In this document: positions 36,101 to 51,100 of the stretch, in pieces
How the letters are laid out: each line of letters opens with the position of its first letter
How positions within the stretch are numbered: the stretch's first letter is position 1
Source of the DNA: Strigops habroptila
Taxonomy: Eukaryota > Chordata > Aves > Psittaciformes > Psittacidae
Length of the DNA: 64,000 nt
Direction: 5' to 3'
NCBI RefSeq assembly: GCF_004027225.2
Contig: NC_044278.2
Coordinates: 56,909,743-56,973,742, forward strand
The notes under the pieces: model-generated
What the model was told of the DNA's origin: nothing
The model's input: the letters and a program-made list of their open reading frames with translations, nothing else
Databases searched by the model: none
Position numbers and translations under genes: made by a program

Positions 36101-39100
36101 GCAAGACCCAGCCATAGTGTGCTGCCTCCTAAAGGGTCTAGTCTGGCACCATGCTGAGTCTTCTCCAAACCAGCCAGGTACCTCCTAACTTTCACTGATG
36201 GCTTTTTTAGAGGGTTGGCAGTGCCAGCGACTGCCTTCCAAAAACTGAAATCCTTGCCTTAACAAAGATCACGAGACATTTATGTGTCTGCTTCCCTCCC
36301 TCCAGATAGACAGATACACATGGATGCACCCATGGATCCATACCATAGATACATATACTTATGGGTGTATGGGTGTACGCATACATAGGTATATACACAT
36401 TAAAGGTGGGTTTATTTGCTTTGTCTTTTTTTCAGGCTTCAGGAACCCTGCGGTTTCAAATACTTCCATGATGGCTGCCAACAAGAGGGGAAGGACAAGA
36501 GGGAAGAATCTCATAAAATGCCATGACTCAGGAAGCTGGGGTTCAAGATAAAACCTTGTTACTCATGAAGAACCTGTGAACATTGGCAGGGACTGAACCA
36601 ATCCCACAGCAGAGGTTAGCAATGCTTAACTGGTTTCCCTTTTTGAACTTTTGTATTTTGAGGTATATTTTTGTTACTACGAAAAAGCAGCTAAATAAGA
36701 AACATGGTATTTCTGTGACATTAAGAAACTGTCATTATTTAAGTATTACTGATATTTCAGATTAATAATTGACTACCCACTATTTCACCAAAAATAATAT
36801 TTTGGCATGATTGCAGGTAGAAATTTCCCCCCGGGCTGGCAGTTTGTTGCTGTACAGCAAAAGGTATGTTTTGTAGGAGTTGTTCCAAGTCAATCTCCTG
36901 GCACCAAATCACCGTGTTTCTAGTAGAACCATGTGGCCATAAAACCTTCCTGCAGCTGTTGCCTCTGCAGTGGACCTTGTCCAGATCCTCCCTCCCAGCA
37001 TGGAGAATGTACCAGAAGATATATTGCAGCCTGGGATGTTCTGTTCTACAGACAAGTTTTCTGCTGGGATCAGAACTGACACAGCGAACTCTAATTCCTT
37101 TTCATGCTCTTTCCTTGTAATAGCTCCCTGACTGCAGATGAAGGCTCTTCCCAGTTTCAGAGGAGAGACTGCAATGCTGGGTTGATGAGTGGCACTTTCT
37201 CCACTCACAAATGCACTCCCAAGGCAGAGCGTTTACTCCTATTCTTCCACCACGTACAACTAGGAGCTGCATTAGTAAATAAAGCAAGCGCTGAGCCTGG
37301 AATGGGAGGTTAAACATCCTGCTGGAAAGTCAGCAGTTTTAGTCATGGTGTAAAATCTCCCATGACGGCATTCCTTTCTGAAACCTGATCCCGGAGAGAA
37401 CAGCTTACAGAGCTGAAGAGACGCCAGGCAATGATCTACGGCCCTGGCCTTCCTGAAATGTATTCCTCCCCAGCATCTGTAAGCTCTCAAGTCATCCATG
37501 TAGTCCTCACGTATGTGTAATACATCCTTGAGCCATGACTTTTCTCCTGTGGTTCAATGCTGTGTTTTCACGTGCCTCTGAGTGCTTTAACAATGTGCAA
37601 CATCGGGACACAGATCCAAACAAAATAATTTTATATCAGCTTCCCTGTTTTTAGAGGATAGCCTATGCCCTGCTTGGCTGAATGAACAGAAATGTTTGGG
37701 AATCACCCCCAACAAACTTCTTGTAAGCTGGAAGTCTGAATGCTGCAGCTAAATCCAGGCAATCACGTGAGTATGAGCATAATCAGGACCATACATCTGA
37801 AGCGTGTCTTCAGCAGTTTCCGGGAAGTTTGGATCTGTCACAAGAATTGAAAAAGTTTTAAAACTCTTTCTGTTCAAACCTGTTATTAAGTACAGCAAAA
37901 TTGTTTCTACCTAAATGAATCTATAAACCTTAATGATTTTGCGGCTTTTCTTCCAGCTTTTGGAACCAGGGGTGGGGGAAAGAGGGAGAGAGAGGACTTC
38001 TCCTTGGAAACTTGGGCATTCTGTCTTTAACCACAATTAATCTGATTCCCAAATAAATTGTAGCCTAAATCATAAATCAATTAAAGCAATTAAAGTAATT
38101 TTCGTAAGAGATTCCAGTGCTAAAATGTTCAGTCTGTGTAGAGTTCGGGATGGACGTACCATGCTCAGGACTTTCAGCCAACCCCTGAAATTAATGTGCA
38201 CTTTTTCCATCTGAGCTGTTATGCCACAAATTCAATCTCGCCCTTGAAATCACAAGTTGCACAGAAAGCAAAGCAGCACTCAGAAACAGAAGGCAGCTCT
38301 TCTGCATGGGATCTGGCTGGCTGCATACTGGAAAGGCATGCTGTCTCCAGGTGACTTATTTCCTGGATAAAGTTGAACAAGAACGTAATTACTTTTGTGA
38401 CTTTATCGAACGTTTTTAAGGGATCTCTGAGGCTAGTACTGCTTATAACAACATCCTGAAATGCCAGCTGAAGGCACTACTGCTAGCAAGGAATATCTGT
38501 ACTTCATGATTCCTTCTTTTACAATCTGGTTACCAAACCCAATACTGAACCTGCTGTGGTTTCCCACAGTTGTTGATCCCAGGATCTATACACAAGGTAT
38601 ACCTTTAATTACTGATATAATTATTTCCACCTATGTATGGGGTATGTTGTAGAATCCCATAAACTATATAATTGCCTGAAGGTAGCATTCATGTCATTAT
38701 CCATGTATCATAGTCACAAAACCACATGCTCTTTACTGAAGAAGTCTTTACTGTCATGTCTGTACACTTCTCTCCAGAAATTCTCCTGGAAATAACCTTC
38801 AAGATTTAAAGAGTTACAACTTTTATTTGCTGCCTTCTTCTTGACTGCACATGGAACCAGCGACTGTCTTGTCTAAGAACAAGCCCAGCCCTTAAAACCA
38901 GCATGCTTCCTATCCACATTAATTCTGATCCCTATCAGGCACTAGGGGTGGTTTGTCAGAAGTAGGATCATTGTGGATTGCAATAATAATTCAGGGAGTT
39001 TTCAGCACGTGATGATATTTGATTTTTTTTTTCCCTCTTAAAACAGGCAGTGAGAGGTCACCTTGCATTCAAGGTTGCCCTACAGTTTGGTAAATATGGT

Positions 39101-42100
39101 ACTCTGCAAAAAGGAGTAAAAAAATAGCTAAAGCTGATTAAAGCTGCAGCAGTGTTCTACTGAAGAGCATATTCTCAGTTTGATTGGTATGTTGGCCTAC
39201 CAGGACATACAACATATACCACTTGGTATTTACATTAGGATGTTCCCTTTCTTTTTCTGAGATTACTGAAAACTTGACATGTCTACAACATTCTATGTAG
39301 TCTTTGAAAGTTATTTACAGGTAACAGGAAGGGATCTGGTGGCTTCTTATATTTGTCTTGAGTCTTCCAATTAAAATATTCAGGCAGTATGAAAATTTCA
39401 TCTGTACTTGCTTAGTCAAAAGATGCCCATGACCAAAACCTGTTCAGCAGTCAAGCCCAATAAGTAGTGGGACAATGGAGATACAGAAAATCATCAGAAG
39501 AATGGAACAGATTGAAGAACTGAAACATGCAATTCTTGATATATGTTCATTTAGCTGCTTATTGGTTTTATATCGTACTCGCAGAAGTGTCTAGTAGCTG
39601 GAAGAATGAGTAATGGCTGAACTCATGATCACCTTAGAAAATAAGTGCTTTTATAGTTAGGTCTTTTTTTCCTCACATCACCTCCTGGGTTCCTCTTTTG
39701 TTAGAGACTTTTACTGATAAGAGAAGGTTTACAGTACCCTAGGTAAGTGGAAGGCAGTCAGATTACTAGGTATGATGGGATCAGAGCTGGAGGCTGACAA
39801 AGGACCATCTCCCTCCTCTGCATAAGGGAAGCACTGGAGTCACACTGCGGGGATGGGAGGCGCAGCATTGCAGTCCCAGAGGAACAGCAGACGGATGGGC
39901 AGATCTCAGATATTTTTGGCAACAGGGGATCAATAACTCTCACACTCAGAATGATGGGAAAAAAAGCAAAACCCTGTCCTTCCTTCAGCAAGAAGGAGAC
40001 AGCACAGATAGAAGGGTCTCAGCCCCATGTTCTGTATTTCTGTTCACGGGCACAGAAGGCCCTGCTTACTAAGCAACTTCCTCTTCAGGGGAAGAAACAA
40101 GGCAGACCCTCCTGCATAGAGCCTATTAGACCACACTCACTGTTCAGAGCCATCTGATACCCTGGGAGAAGAAGAAAGAATTCAAATATCTGAAACCATC
40201 AGAGTGAGGACTGTGCAAGAGAATAATTAAGTTATCAGGTGGTGGCACGTGCTATAATTGCTGGATTGTAGGGAAATAGCATTCAGCAGCTGTTATTTTA
40301 CCAGCATTGCTAACTCTAGCTCCCTCACACACATAAATGAAACCCCCCCCAGCTGTCTGCTTCCTACAAATCTGAGATCACAAGCCATTTTGCCCTAAAT
40401 GTCTGCATGTTATTACAGTTGTAGATATACACCATAAATAAAATGAATGAAAATATTCATCTGCTTGGTAACTAAAACAAATTTTCTACCCATTAATATG
40501 CTCCTCAAAGTATGAATAAATGTGGGCTGATGTCAAATGAGTCACAGATATAATCAAATAATGATGTTTATCTTTACATGTCAGCTGTTGTGCTATATGA
40601 AAGTCATTTCACGTTACAGAGCTTGTAAAGTTAAATGAGATTGTGCTGCCACAGTAATAAATTATTCTAGGCCCTTCTTTTCTGTGAAGAAGGAAAAAAA
40701 AGGAGAACAAAAAACCATGATGTATGATTCTAATGTTAATCTTCATAAGAACATCTATTTTACTTGAGACAAAGTCTTAAACAACTGTTCTATTGCAAAG
40801 GTATTGGTAACACACCTGGACCAGTGCCTTAGATCACCCTACTAATCTTTGACCACACAACAACCATAAACTGAACTGGCAGAGGTATGAGTCAATATTC
40901 TTTCACTGTGATAACGAGGACAACACATTTTGGCAAACTGCCTCAGTTGCTATTCATTTACCAAGAGAAATATATTAGCAGCAAGCCTGGTCACCTAAAA
41001 GCAGGACTCTGCAAGTCTAGCTCCCAGTTCAAGGGCCAGATTCAGGCCCAGAAGAGTCTTGTGAGTCTCTCATCATTGCCTTGACTTGAATTAAGCTTTC
41101 CACTGCACAAAAACTGTGCACAGCTTTGACTGATCTATTACCTGTTGGGCAGCTCAGTTGCCCCTCGGTTGCAGCCCCTAGTCCCTGATCTCTCCTATAT
41201 AGGTGAGGAAATAAATAGTTTAAAATGATTGGGCCAGACAACCTCCTCCAAAAGATGGTGCTGTATTTTATTAATAACTTGCTATGCAGCTTAATACTGT
41301 GATTGCTGCCTCTGAGCCAGAAGCAGCAAAGCAAGGCAATGCTGCTCTTCACTCTGGGCACATTACTGCCTTTCCCTGGTAGCTTTTGCATATTTTGCAC
41401 CTGCAGCAGTGGGCTCAACACAGAAAAAGCATTTATTCTACGAAGACATTTGGCGGCCTTGAGTAGGAGGGCTTTCCAGTCACTGAGCTAATACTCTTCG
41501 AGGTTAGAGAGAAAGCAGAACAATGTCTTGACAGTGCTCCTGGATGGCAGGGCCAAAGCCTTTTGCCACAAATTTTCATATGCAGGCTGTGCATCTTGCA
41601 AAGTAGACTCTTATAAAACTTTTCTTGATGTGTGGGATGGAAAAAAAGAAGAAACTTGGCTTCTTGGAAATCCCGAATAAACAGCAAACCAAAAAGCATC
41701 AATAGGGCAACCTCCACAAAGGTGGTTATTTGCATTGAGGACCTTTTGCTGGGGGTTTCCTTCTACTTCTGCTCAGAAGATGGTTTAAGTGAGGCAGAAC
41801 TTCATGTATTGAATTCAGAATGAGTAATACAGGGAGACTGCATGCCCAGGGGAAGGCCATCAGAAACTCTTGTACGACCATTTACTTTGAAGAGAGTTTG
41901 CACAAAGGCAACTCACAGTTTGTTACCTCAAGAAGATAACGTCACTGATAACGCCAAGGGTGGGCTACTTACTGAGTTCTAAACGCTGAGACAGAAATTT
42001 AGAGTGTTTTTTCAAAGGTATCAACTGTGAATTCCCAGCCTCAGGGTGAGTCATTTAGACCAGATGTAGCATTTCAAGGAATCATTTCTAGTCAAGTGAC

Positions 42101-45100
42101 TAAAGAGTTGGAGGAGGCCCAAGCTCAGTGCATTCATAGGCATCCCATGGGTCAGATGAAAGAAGCTTAAGGGGGTCCCTGGCCAGAAGGTATTTGCAAA
42201 TGATGTAGAGACAAAGGCCAAAGGTGGTGGAGTTCTCCAAACTATGAGGTAGGGAAGCCTCATCCGGGGAAGCAGGAGCTGCAGAGATGTAAGCACAAAA
42301 TGATTGGAGCAACATGTGTGAAGGGCTGTCCAGGCACCTGCTGCTCTCTGCAGAAATCAGTAACTGAAAAGGGTTGTGATTTGGAGAAAATATGATCCAC
42401 AAAAAGTACTTAGGAGCTGAAGGGGAAGAAAATGTACTGCCAGAATAACACCAGGAGCTACCAATGACTGACTGATGCAGACATCAAAAGAAATTAATCT
42501 CCCATCAAATTTGGAGTGTGTGAGAGGTCAGTGGATTATGTTGTGTGATCAGTTCTTCTATTGCTATTGTACCAAGGGTTGTCTTCATCTAGGGACCCTG
42601 GAGGGGCTCTAGGCTACTGAAGTGAGTACATGTGCTCTGGAGCAGAACTGAGCCCCTCCACAGAAAGCTGGCAGGAAGAGACGTGGCTCCAGGGAGTTCT
42701 CCAGGCTTCAGGTGCTTCTAGAATGAGTATGGAGTGACAAAGATTAATTGCTCCCCGTGATAGCTCTAAACTAGGTCATTGTGCAATAGTACGCCTAAGT
42801 GAACCTACTGGAGTATTTGAAACTACAGGTGTGCCGTCAGGTTTTCCTCTTGTCAGGACGCTGCCTCATGTGGCATCAAAAATTGAGCTCTAAGTAAGAA
42901 CAAAAAACATGATTGATGTTACCAGACCCTAAGGACAACAGAAAAATGTTTCACAGCATGCTATGGCAAAGGAGTGTGAAACAACCAGCTTTGTCTAGAA
43001 ATCAGGGAAACATTCACAGAAGGCAAAGAATAGAAGCTCGTGCTCTGATACAACCCATTTACCTTAAACTGCAAGTATTTGAACAACGCAAATGGGTGTA
43101 GTATCAGATGACATGCCACAATGTACCCTTGCATCTTTTTTTTTTTATAGTGGATAATTGTGAAGGATTACATTTGGAGGTGGGAAATGGCCTGACCATA
43201 TTTACATCATTTTGAACTTCCTATAGGCAACTATTAAAGAAAAAAACACAAACAGATAAAACTCAATGACTTCCTGAGTCACAGCTTTGCAGTAACTATG
43301 AGAAATGCAACTCAAAAGAGTGGGACACTCCTGCAGTCAAGAGCAGAATGTCTTTTAGGTTTTGACTGTGAGTTTGGGTCATCCGGTTACATTGACACTG
43401 ACAAATTAAGACAAACCACTGCAAGTTCTGCAGGCTGCCTTTCATATTCATGCACACACCAGAGATGTTTCAGAGGATGAGAAATTATCTAACTCAAGAT
43501 ATGAAAACTGAAGACACCCAAGAAAACCCACAGGAGGAAGATCCACCCCAGGCTAAAGGATCTCTAAGGCTTTTTTAGAAAATGACTGAAGAAGGTTTAA
43601 CTCACTGGGGATGTCATTTACTGCACTGAAGCCTTCAAGAGACAAATAGCACGCAATGGATAAGCCTGGTCGGCAGAATAAAGATTTTTGTCTCACCAAT
43701 GACCTAGAATGAAGAATGTGGGGAATCCTCCAGACTTGATCTTACAGTCTCATGCTGAAGGAACCTGTGGGGACTGGTGGTCTTCCTGCAACCACAGAGA
43801 TCATGGCAGTGATCAAACTGCTAATGCTTTACAATTCTTGCTAACAAAACAGGGGCAAGTTGCAGAGAATGCCTGGTGGTGATGCTGTGTGGTTGTCTTA
43901 GCTGGATGTTGTTTGTATTATATTACACTTTTGTGTTTGATGGGTGAGTAGAGGCAAATGAAAGTTGTGCCAGAGATTTTACTGAGTGCTCCTCTAAGTC
44001 TTCTGCTTCGACGTGTGAATGATAAAACAGCCTATAGAAAACAGCTTTCCATAGATAAACTTACACCTATCGTATAGTTTTCAATACTAAAAATATTCCC
44101 AAGATATTTGCTTTATTCCATATCTGATCCCAGCTGACTGAGAAGAGCAACAACTGGAGATTCACAGTACCCCACCCAGAATCTCTTCAGGAAGATCAGC
44201 CCTGTAAACTGTAGGATCTGTGTGTGTAGAGATTATACTTTATGATCATATAACTATGATAAACAAAAATGTTCAGACTACAAATTGACATTGTTGTATA
44301 AATAAAAAACAGCCATCGGAAATAAGGCCTTATCTGTCACCACTTCTTCAGTGGGGTGAAGCAGCACATCTGGTCTCCAGTCCTGTAACTGCCTGGCTGA
44401 ACAGGGCTTGGGAGCACTGAGGAGCTACCACTGCCTACGAGGAAGGGAGGGCCCGGCATTAGTCACCAGAAACCAGGTCTGAATCAGTTCATGGAGTCCT
44501 GATTCAGCAAGTTAAACATTGGTGTGAAAGAGAAGACAGGCCTTCAGCACTCTGCACTGAAGTGGAAAACTGGTGGGAAACCTAAGGGAATGCCAGCAGC
44601 ACAGCTCTGGAGATCCAGCAGGATCTGGGACTGGGACGGGCCACCCAGGTCTTGATGGGCTTGGAGACAGGCGTGAGACATAGATGTGCTGGGGGAAGAT
44701 ATCCTATGTCTGGGAAGGGCAGTGACCACAGGAGGTGTCTGAGGTGGCCTTGGGAGCCCAAAGCCACGTTCAGTTTGCTTTTCCCCATCTATTTTTGCTC
44801 ACCCTGAGCAGATGATATGCAGGCTCATGCTCAGGCCTCCCGCGCCCGAGAACGACTGCCCACAGTTACGCAAAGCAAATGTGTGTTTGGGGAATGCCAC
44901 ATCAGCAGTCCTCCTAGGGTGCATGGAGGATCAGTGCCAGCCCCGTATGATGTTTACATAAGAGGATTTGATCTGTGCTTCCTAGTGTGATTCACTGGGC
45001 TCTGCCCTGCTGGAATAGCTAGAAGTTAATTCCTGTGCTTCCATACTTGCTTCTGGTACTCTGCTTTCTACAGCAACTGCGTTGGTAACAGTACCATTGC

Positions 45101-48100
45101 AGCAGGCGCTATGGTCCAATTTTAACACAGATATTTTTAATTGGCATTTTTGGTTTTCCACATATTTCTTCTAACCGTATTTTCTTGAGCTTACAAACTT
45201 AATTTTTCAACTGCAAATCCTGCTTGCTTTATTTAGCTGAAACCCAGAACACTAACATTTAGAAATACAGAGTTGCCAGCACAGTTTAAACACCCTCCTT
45301 TAAATATGTAGGTTTGCAAAAATGAAACTGGTGACCCTGTCTTTTGAAGAGCTAAAAATGACACTGGTTTCAAAGATATGAAACATGAAATGAAATGTTA
45401 TGAAAAATGAAATTAAATTAAACTCTAAACTACTCAGTTTTCACTTGTGCTCCAGAAACTTGCACAGCTTTCTGTATAGGCAGCCACCAGGCTACCAACC
45501 TATTTATCAATAACCAGATGTAGCACTAAGTTTGAGAATTTCACAGCATGTCATGCAGCGCTAGGTTTTGGGGTTTAGTCTTTTTTTGCTATTGTTTCGT
45601 TGGCTTTTTTTGATTAGGGACAGTAGTTTCAAAAATATGCTTTCCCATCTCTTTTATAAATGAATACGTTTTCTATTCAAAGCTTTGGTGTTCCCTCTTC
45701 CAGCCTTTCAGTCAGTGTACATAGTTTGTTTCTCAGTTTTCTGACTTTAAACAGATCACAAGAGTTAAGAACCACACAAGAATCTAACAAAGCTTCACTT
45801 ACCAATATTTCTAAGTGTTTGCCTTCCTCACATTTCGGGAGGGATATGTAGGTAAACCAGAAGAGATAGTAAATAACCATGTTTTGAGCAGGATCGAGAG
45901 TTTGATATCTGCAGGTTCTGGACATGACCAGCCCTCGCTGGGCTCAGACTCTTAATTATGATACCAAACGATCTTTGCTCTCTATCTGGCATGACTCCTG
46001 CTATGCAACATTTTCATGCAGCTTTACTGTTAAAATGCAGGTTATTGCAACAAGTATGTACTTTGGCAGCTAATTTATCTTGGTTTGTTCTTTTTCCTGC
46101 ACATTCATTCGTTTCAGCTTAAATGTGGCGTGGCTTTCTGGATACTTCTAACATCAGCAGATGTTGCTTAAGGGAGAAGCTGGACTCCCAAGATCCATCT
46201 GTTGTCGTTGTTTGCCCAAATGGTTCTCTAGGGATGTTTCTGTTACTAGTGTTGCCATGAAAGCAGGCTGATGGCTGTCTGCGCAATCCCCAGCCAGGAA
46301 GTTCCCTTGGCTACTTTTCATCTAGTCCCTTTCTTCTGACACGTCCAGCTTTGGTGGCCTGCAAGGAGTCAGGCCTCCTCCTGTAAGAGCTATTGAGATC
46401 ACTTGAGACACTCACGCAAACCACACTGTCTCAAAGTACAATGAGAAGCAGAGGAATGTTGGCAAGAGAAAATTCCGTATAGGCTATGATTAAGACATTA
46501 ACAGAACTGTTGTTTATTACTCAATTTTCTCTAACACCAACCAAGATCAGAGGTTTTGTCTTTTATCCCCTATGAAAACTTTATCTGGGTTAAGTTGAGT
46601 CATATTCAGTTTACAGATTTTCTGCCGGACTCCCTCCTACCCGGGTTTTTCAAGAACTTGCAAATGTACTTTACCCAGTTCAGCTCTGTTTGACCATCTC
46701 CTCCCCATTCATCACCTAAATCATCTCTGCACAATTCCGGATTTTGTTGCTTGCTGCTTGGTTTGGACCTACATGAAACCCATTTGTCTTTGAAAACATT
46801 AATTTCATTTTGAAGTAATTTTTAATATGTCAGTTTAGAGCTGCTCTGGTTTTAATTTTCTTTTACTTTGGTTTCAATATATTGTCATTTTTATATTGTA
46901 CTTGAACAATCCAAAGGAATTATGTACTATGAAATACGAAACTATATACTAAGAGTGTTGTGTCACAAAAACAGTTTGCTTCCACTGCGCAATGACTGGC
47001 AATTTGCTCTGTATCTGTGTATGACTGCTGCAGAAGCCATTGTGAGAGCTGACTACTGCAACTAACCAAAAGTGTCCATGCAGAGTGGTGCACGCAGTTG
47101 CTTGCGGTCAGAGCTAGCCGGACGTAAGCCAAACTGGTCTGGATATCAGGTACCTGCATTAACCAAAAGTTCAGAGCTGTGTTGTTAAGTCCTGCAAAGA
47201 GCACTTGCGGTAAACATGAGCACAGTGTCATTCTGCCGGAGTTTCAGTTTTCGTATCAGAGCTGGCCTGCATCCTGGGACCTCAAAGTGTAAGAGCAGGC
47301 AAGCAACTCTCCATGTCCATTCACGTAGACTTAACCCCTGAGGTATGTATAAGGTCTTTTAGTATTCTAGAGAAGACATTGGTTCCCAAATGCTCCATCT
47401 TCTCTGTGTTCTCAATTCTACCCCCCGTTCTTTCTGTTAGATGAAATTCCACCTTTGTCTTACTGTGTGCCCAGATGTCTATACCTCGGTTCAGACAGGC
47501 AAGGCTGCCAGGTCTTGTGCTGCTGATGGGAGACCAGTACCTAGAAGTGCAGCTGGTTCTTCTTAGAAACAAACTTCTTCAATACACTACTTTTTCAGGA
47601 GCCTCAGCTCAGGCTTCCTTGGCCCTCTGACCTTCTGCAGTTCCTCATCCAAGGCAGCACTTCATCTTTTCCACCTTTTTGTACTCTGGTGTATTACAAA
47701 AGACTGGGATGTCTCACACTCAGCCATATCTCACCTTATGCAGACTGGGATTTGATGGACACTAGGCACAATTTTGCAGGACAGTGAGAGGCTAGCCTAG
47801 TTAGGATGAGCCAGCACTGGGGACTACAGCCAAATCCTGAAGCACCAACTATATCCCATTTGCGGGACTGCTCAGCCCCACACTGTTATTGAAGCCTCTT
47901 GCAGGAGCTGTGTTACTCCTGTCCGCCTCAGTCGGTGCCACTTCTCTTTTTTTCTGCCCTGACAGAAAAATCTGGTATTTTCTCTGAAGGGTGAAAGGGA
48001 GGATACAACACTCATGTGCTCCATACCTCAGCTCTGCAGACCCCACTCTTGCCCCAGAGCCTATAGCACAAAAAGGACAGCACAGCACATTTTAAAAGAA

Positions 48101-51100
48101 GGTGGGGAGGTCACAAATAAATATGGAAGCTGAGGGAATAGAGCCATGAAAGATCACACTTGTACAGTCTATAGACCTTGGGGCTAACCTTCATCTGTAA
48201 ATATCTCTGTTTTGCTTCTTGGGAGCCTTTACTTCCCAGTGTGAGAAATGAGATAATAAGCACTTGGAGACATGTTAAAGTTATGTCAATCAGTCCACAG
48301 CAATTAAAATACCAGGAAAGGTCTTTCCAAGCCTTACAGAGCTGTACCACGAGAGTCTATCGTAGCTTTTGGTCTCATCATTTTATTTATTTATTTGTTT
48401 CTATTTTAACATGCAGAACTGAAAGAGGTGCTTACCCACAGCAGCAAAGGGGAAGTCAGACAACAGTGAAAAGTCATCATTTATACAATCCAACCCAGAA
48501 AGAGAAATGAAAGAGACAGCAGAAGACCAAAAAAGAAGTGCACACTCCAGAGTCTGTACCCAGAATGCCAGTACTAATGATAACATAGGCTACCTGAAAG
48601 GACAGGAAAATCCAGACATCCACCTACTCGTTTTTCACAGCATGTAACATATGACTCAGTTCAGATGGAGAAAATATCTAGAGCTGTCTGAAGGGCAAAG
48701 AGAAGCCGCTAATCATCAAACTATTCAAGTTCCTCCAGAAGAGAGATTTTAAAAAGACGGAGAAGACACACCACAAGCACATAAAGCAGGAAGAAGCAGA
48801 TGGAGCTGCTTTCAAATTTTAAGGCATTTAATCAACTTCTACCATCAGAATTTCAATCCGCCTCATCCTGCACATTAATCTCCATGCACAGATGTCTCTG
48901 ACTTCGGTCTCATTCTTTGAAGATCAAGGGCCTAGGCAGCAACTGGAATCTAGAGCACCTGATGCATGCCCTCTTTGCACGCTTCGTCTACTGCTTTGTT
49001 CAGCTTGTGAACTGAAATCAACAGCACCTCACAAAAATGCCTCGCTATACCATAGGGATATCTGAGTTCAATGGGCATTGGCAGGTAATCTAGGGCTGAA
49101 TTAACTCTGGTCAGCGATTTCAGATGGAGGTGTCTGTGGCTGGGCTTCTGAATCTGCATGGAGACAACCGGATAAATGATCAAGCGTGCTGACCGTTTTC
49201 AAATTGCCATGAAAACATCACTCGCACTTCACCAGTCTGAGTATTAACAAGTGTCTTTTGACCCAGGCACAGATACCCTTTGGCACTGGCACATCATTGC
49301 AATGTTGTTGGATTTGCTCACCAGAGAAGATACGCATAGCTGAGTATATCACTATTTTGGTAGAATCCCATTTAACTGGAAGAACAGATTTATGATGAAG
49401 CTTTAACACTCAGAAAAGCTTTAGGATCTTAAGAATGTATCTGTGTATCTTTGGGCTGAACAGGGTATTTGGTTGGTCAGCACTCTGCTCAGGCTCATTC
49501 ATTTTCTATTATTTCTTCCTCTTTTCTCTATCTTTCTAATGTATCAGCAAATTGCTTTTGCCGTCAAGGGTGGTTTTACATTAGATGCCTCTTCTTCCAG
49601 CAGAAAAACCAACACACAGAATTTACAACACAATTAGCAGCTATCTAGCATGGTTCAGAGGGTATGACACTATGATACCATTTCAGCAGTCTTGATTTTC
49701 TACCAGACTTATCATTGAAAGGAGTCCTGTGTTACGAAGTTCCAGCATTGCTGAATCAGTGTGGAATATGAGGGGAATAAATATCACACATCTTGCTGTC
49801 ACACCAAAATACCTATTAACTACACCAGAAATTGTGCCAGGTTGTCAAAACACTGAGCAGGCAACACTACTGTGCTGGCAGCAAAAGGGGGCTGCATTGC
49901 TGCACCCCTGGGGAATGAATCTGGAAAGTCTGGAGCAAGGCATCTAACACACACATGCTTGAACAGGAGCCAGTTCCCTTCACTGACAATACTCCTATGC
50001 ACAGAGCTAACCTTGTGTTGAAGTCTTCTGCTGTGTTGGACTTTTGCAGGATTGAACTCTTTGTTCCATATGCTCCAAGTTCACTATATCCCAATGCATG
50101 GCACCACATGGGATAAGGCACAAGGACACTAATAATGCATTAGGTCAAGTAACAATGGTCTGTCACTCAGAACACAGAGCTCTTGTCACTACACTACTGC
50201 CACACAATGCCCGCTCCTAGCCAGCCTCCTCTGCATGCCTTCACCTTTTATATATCCAACCTATATGCCAGACATAGATAATTAGGTGAACCCAGATCAG
50301 ACCAGCCAAGATCTGTTTGGTGCCAGGATCACAGTAGGAGAGAGGGATTACGATACTGCGACTGCATGAACTGATATAGCAGCGGGGAAATGTGAAGTGG
50401 TTGGTCAAACGGATGAGGCTTACTGCATGCAACTTTCCAGGTATGTATCCACAGCAACAGTTCACATCATAGTTCATAAGACTGATACTACAGCTAGCAC
50501 TATTGCCAGAAAAATACTGCATCAGCTCTTTTATTAGTGGAAACCAGTAAACCAAAATCACAGAGCATTTCAAGGGTTTTGTCATGGCAAAGCTGAAAGC
50601 AGGCTCTCATTAGGCAAGCGTGTATCATAAATAATGAGCCTAATCAGAAGTCATCCCTTTCTCTGAGAAGGTAACACCTGGATCATTACATTTAGTTCAT
50701 CAAATGTAAAAGTCTTAAAGTTAAGGATCTATTTTCTCAACGGGTTAACAAAAATTGCATGACATACCTTGGACTTTAATTTAGGTGTATGATCATATGA
50801 GTGATTAGGCAAACAGAAACTAGAAGTAAACAAATGATGAAAAAGAAAATTTACCACTGTTTATGTAGAAAATAAAGCCATCAAGTAAAAAGTAATGAGG
50901 GTTCACTGAAAATAGATCTTGTAGACAATCCTGAATATTAAAACCCCAATATATCCTATCTACTGTTTTCTTCCTGCATAAGTTCCACAATGCCACAAAT
51001 AAAATGTTGGAAACAAAGCCCTCCAATGACTTGAAGCTGGCATGGACATTGAAGCAGGGCAGGAGCCCTGAGCCACTTGTCCTCACTTCAGCACATGGGC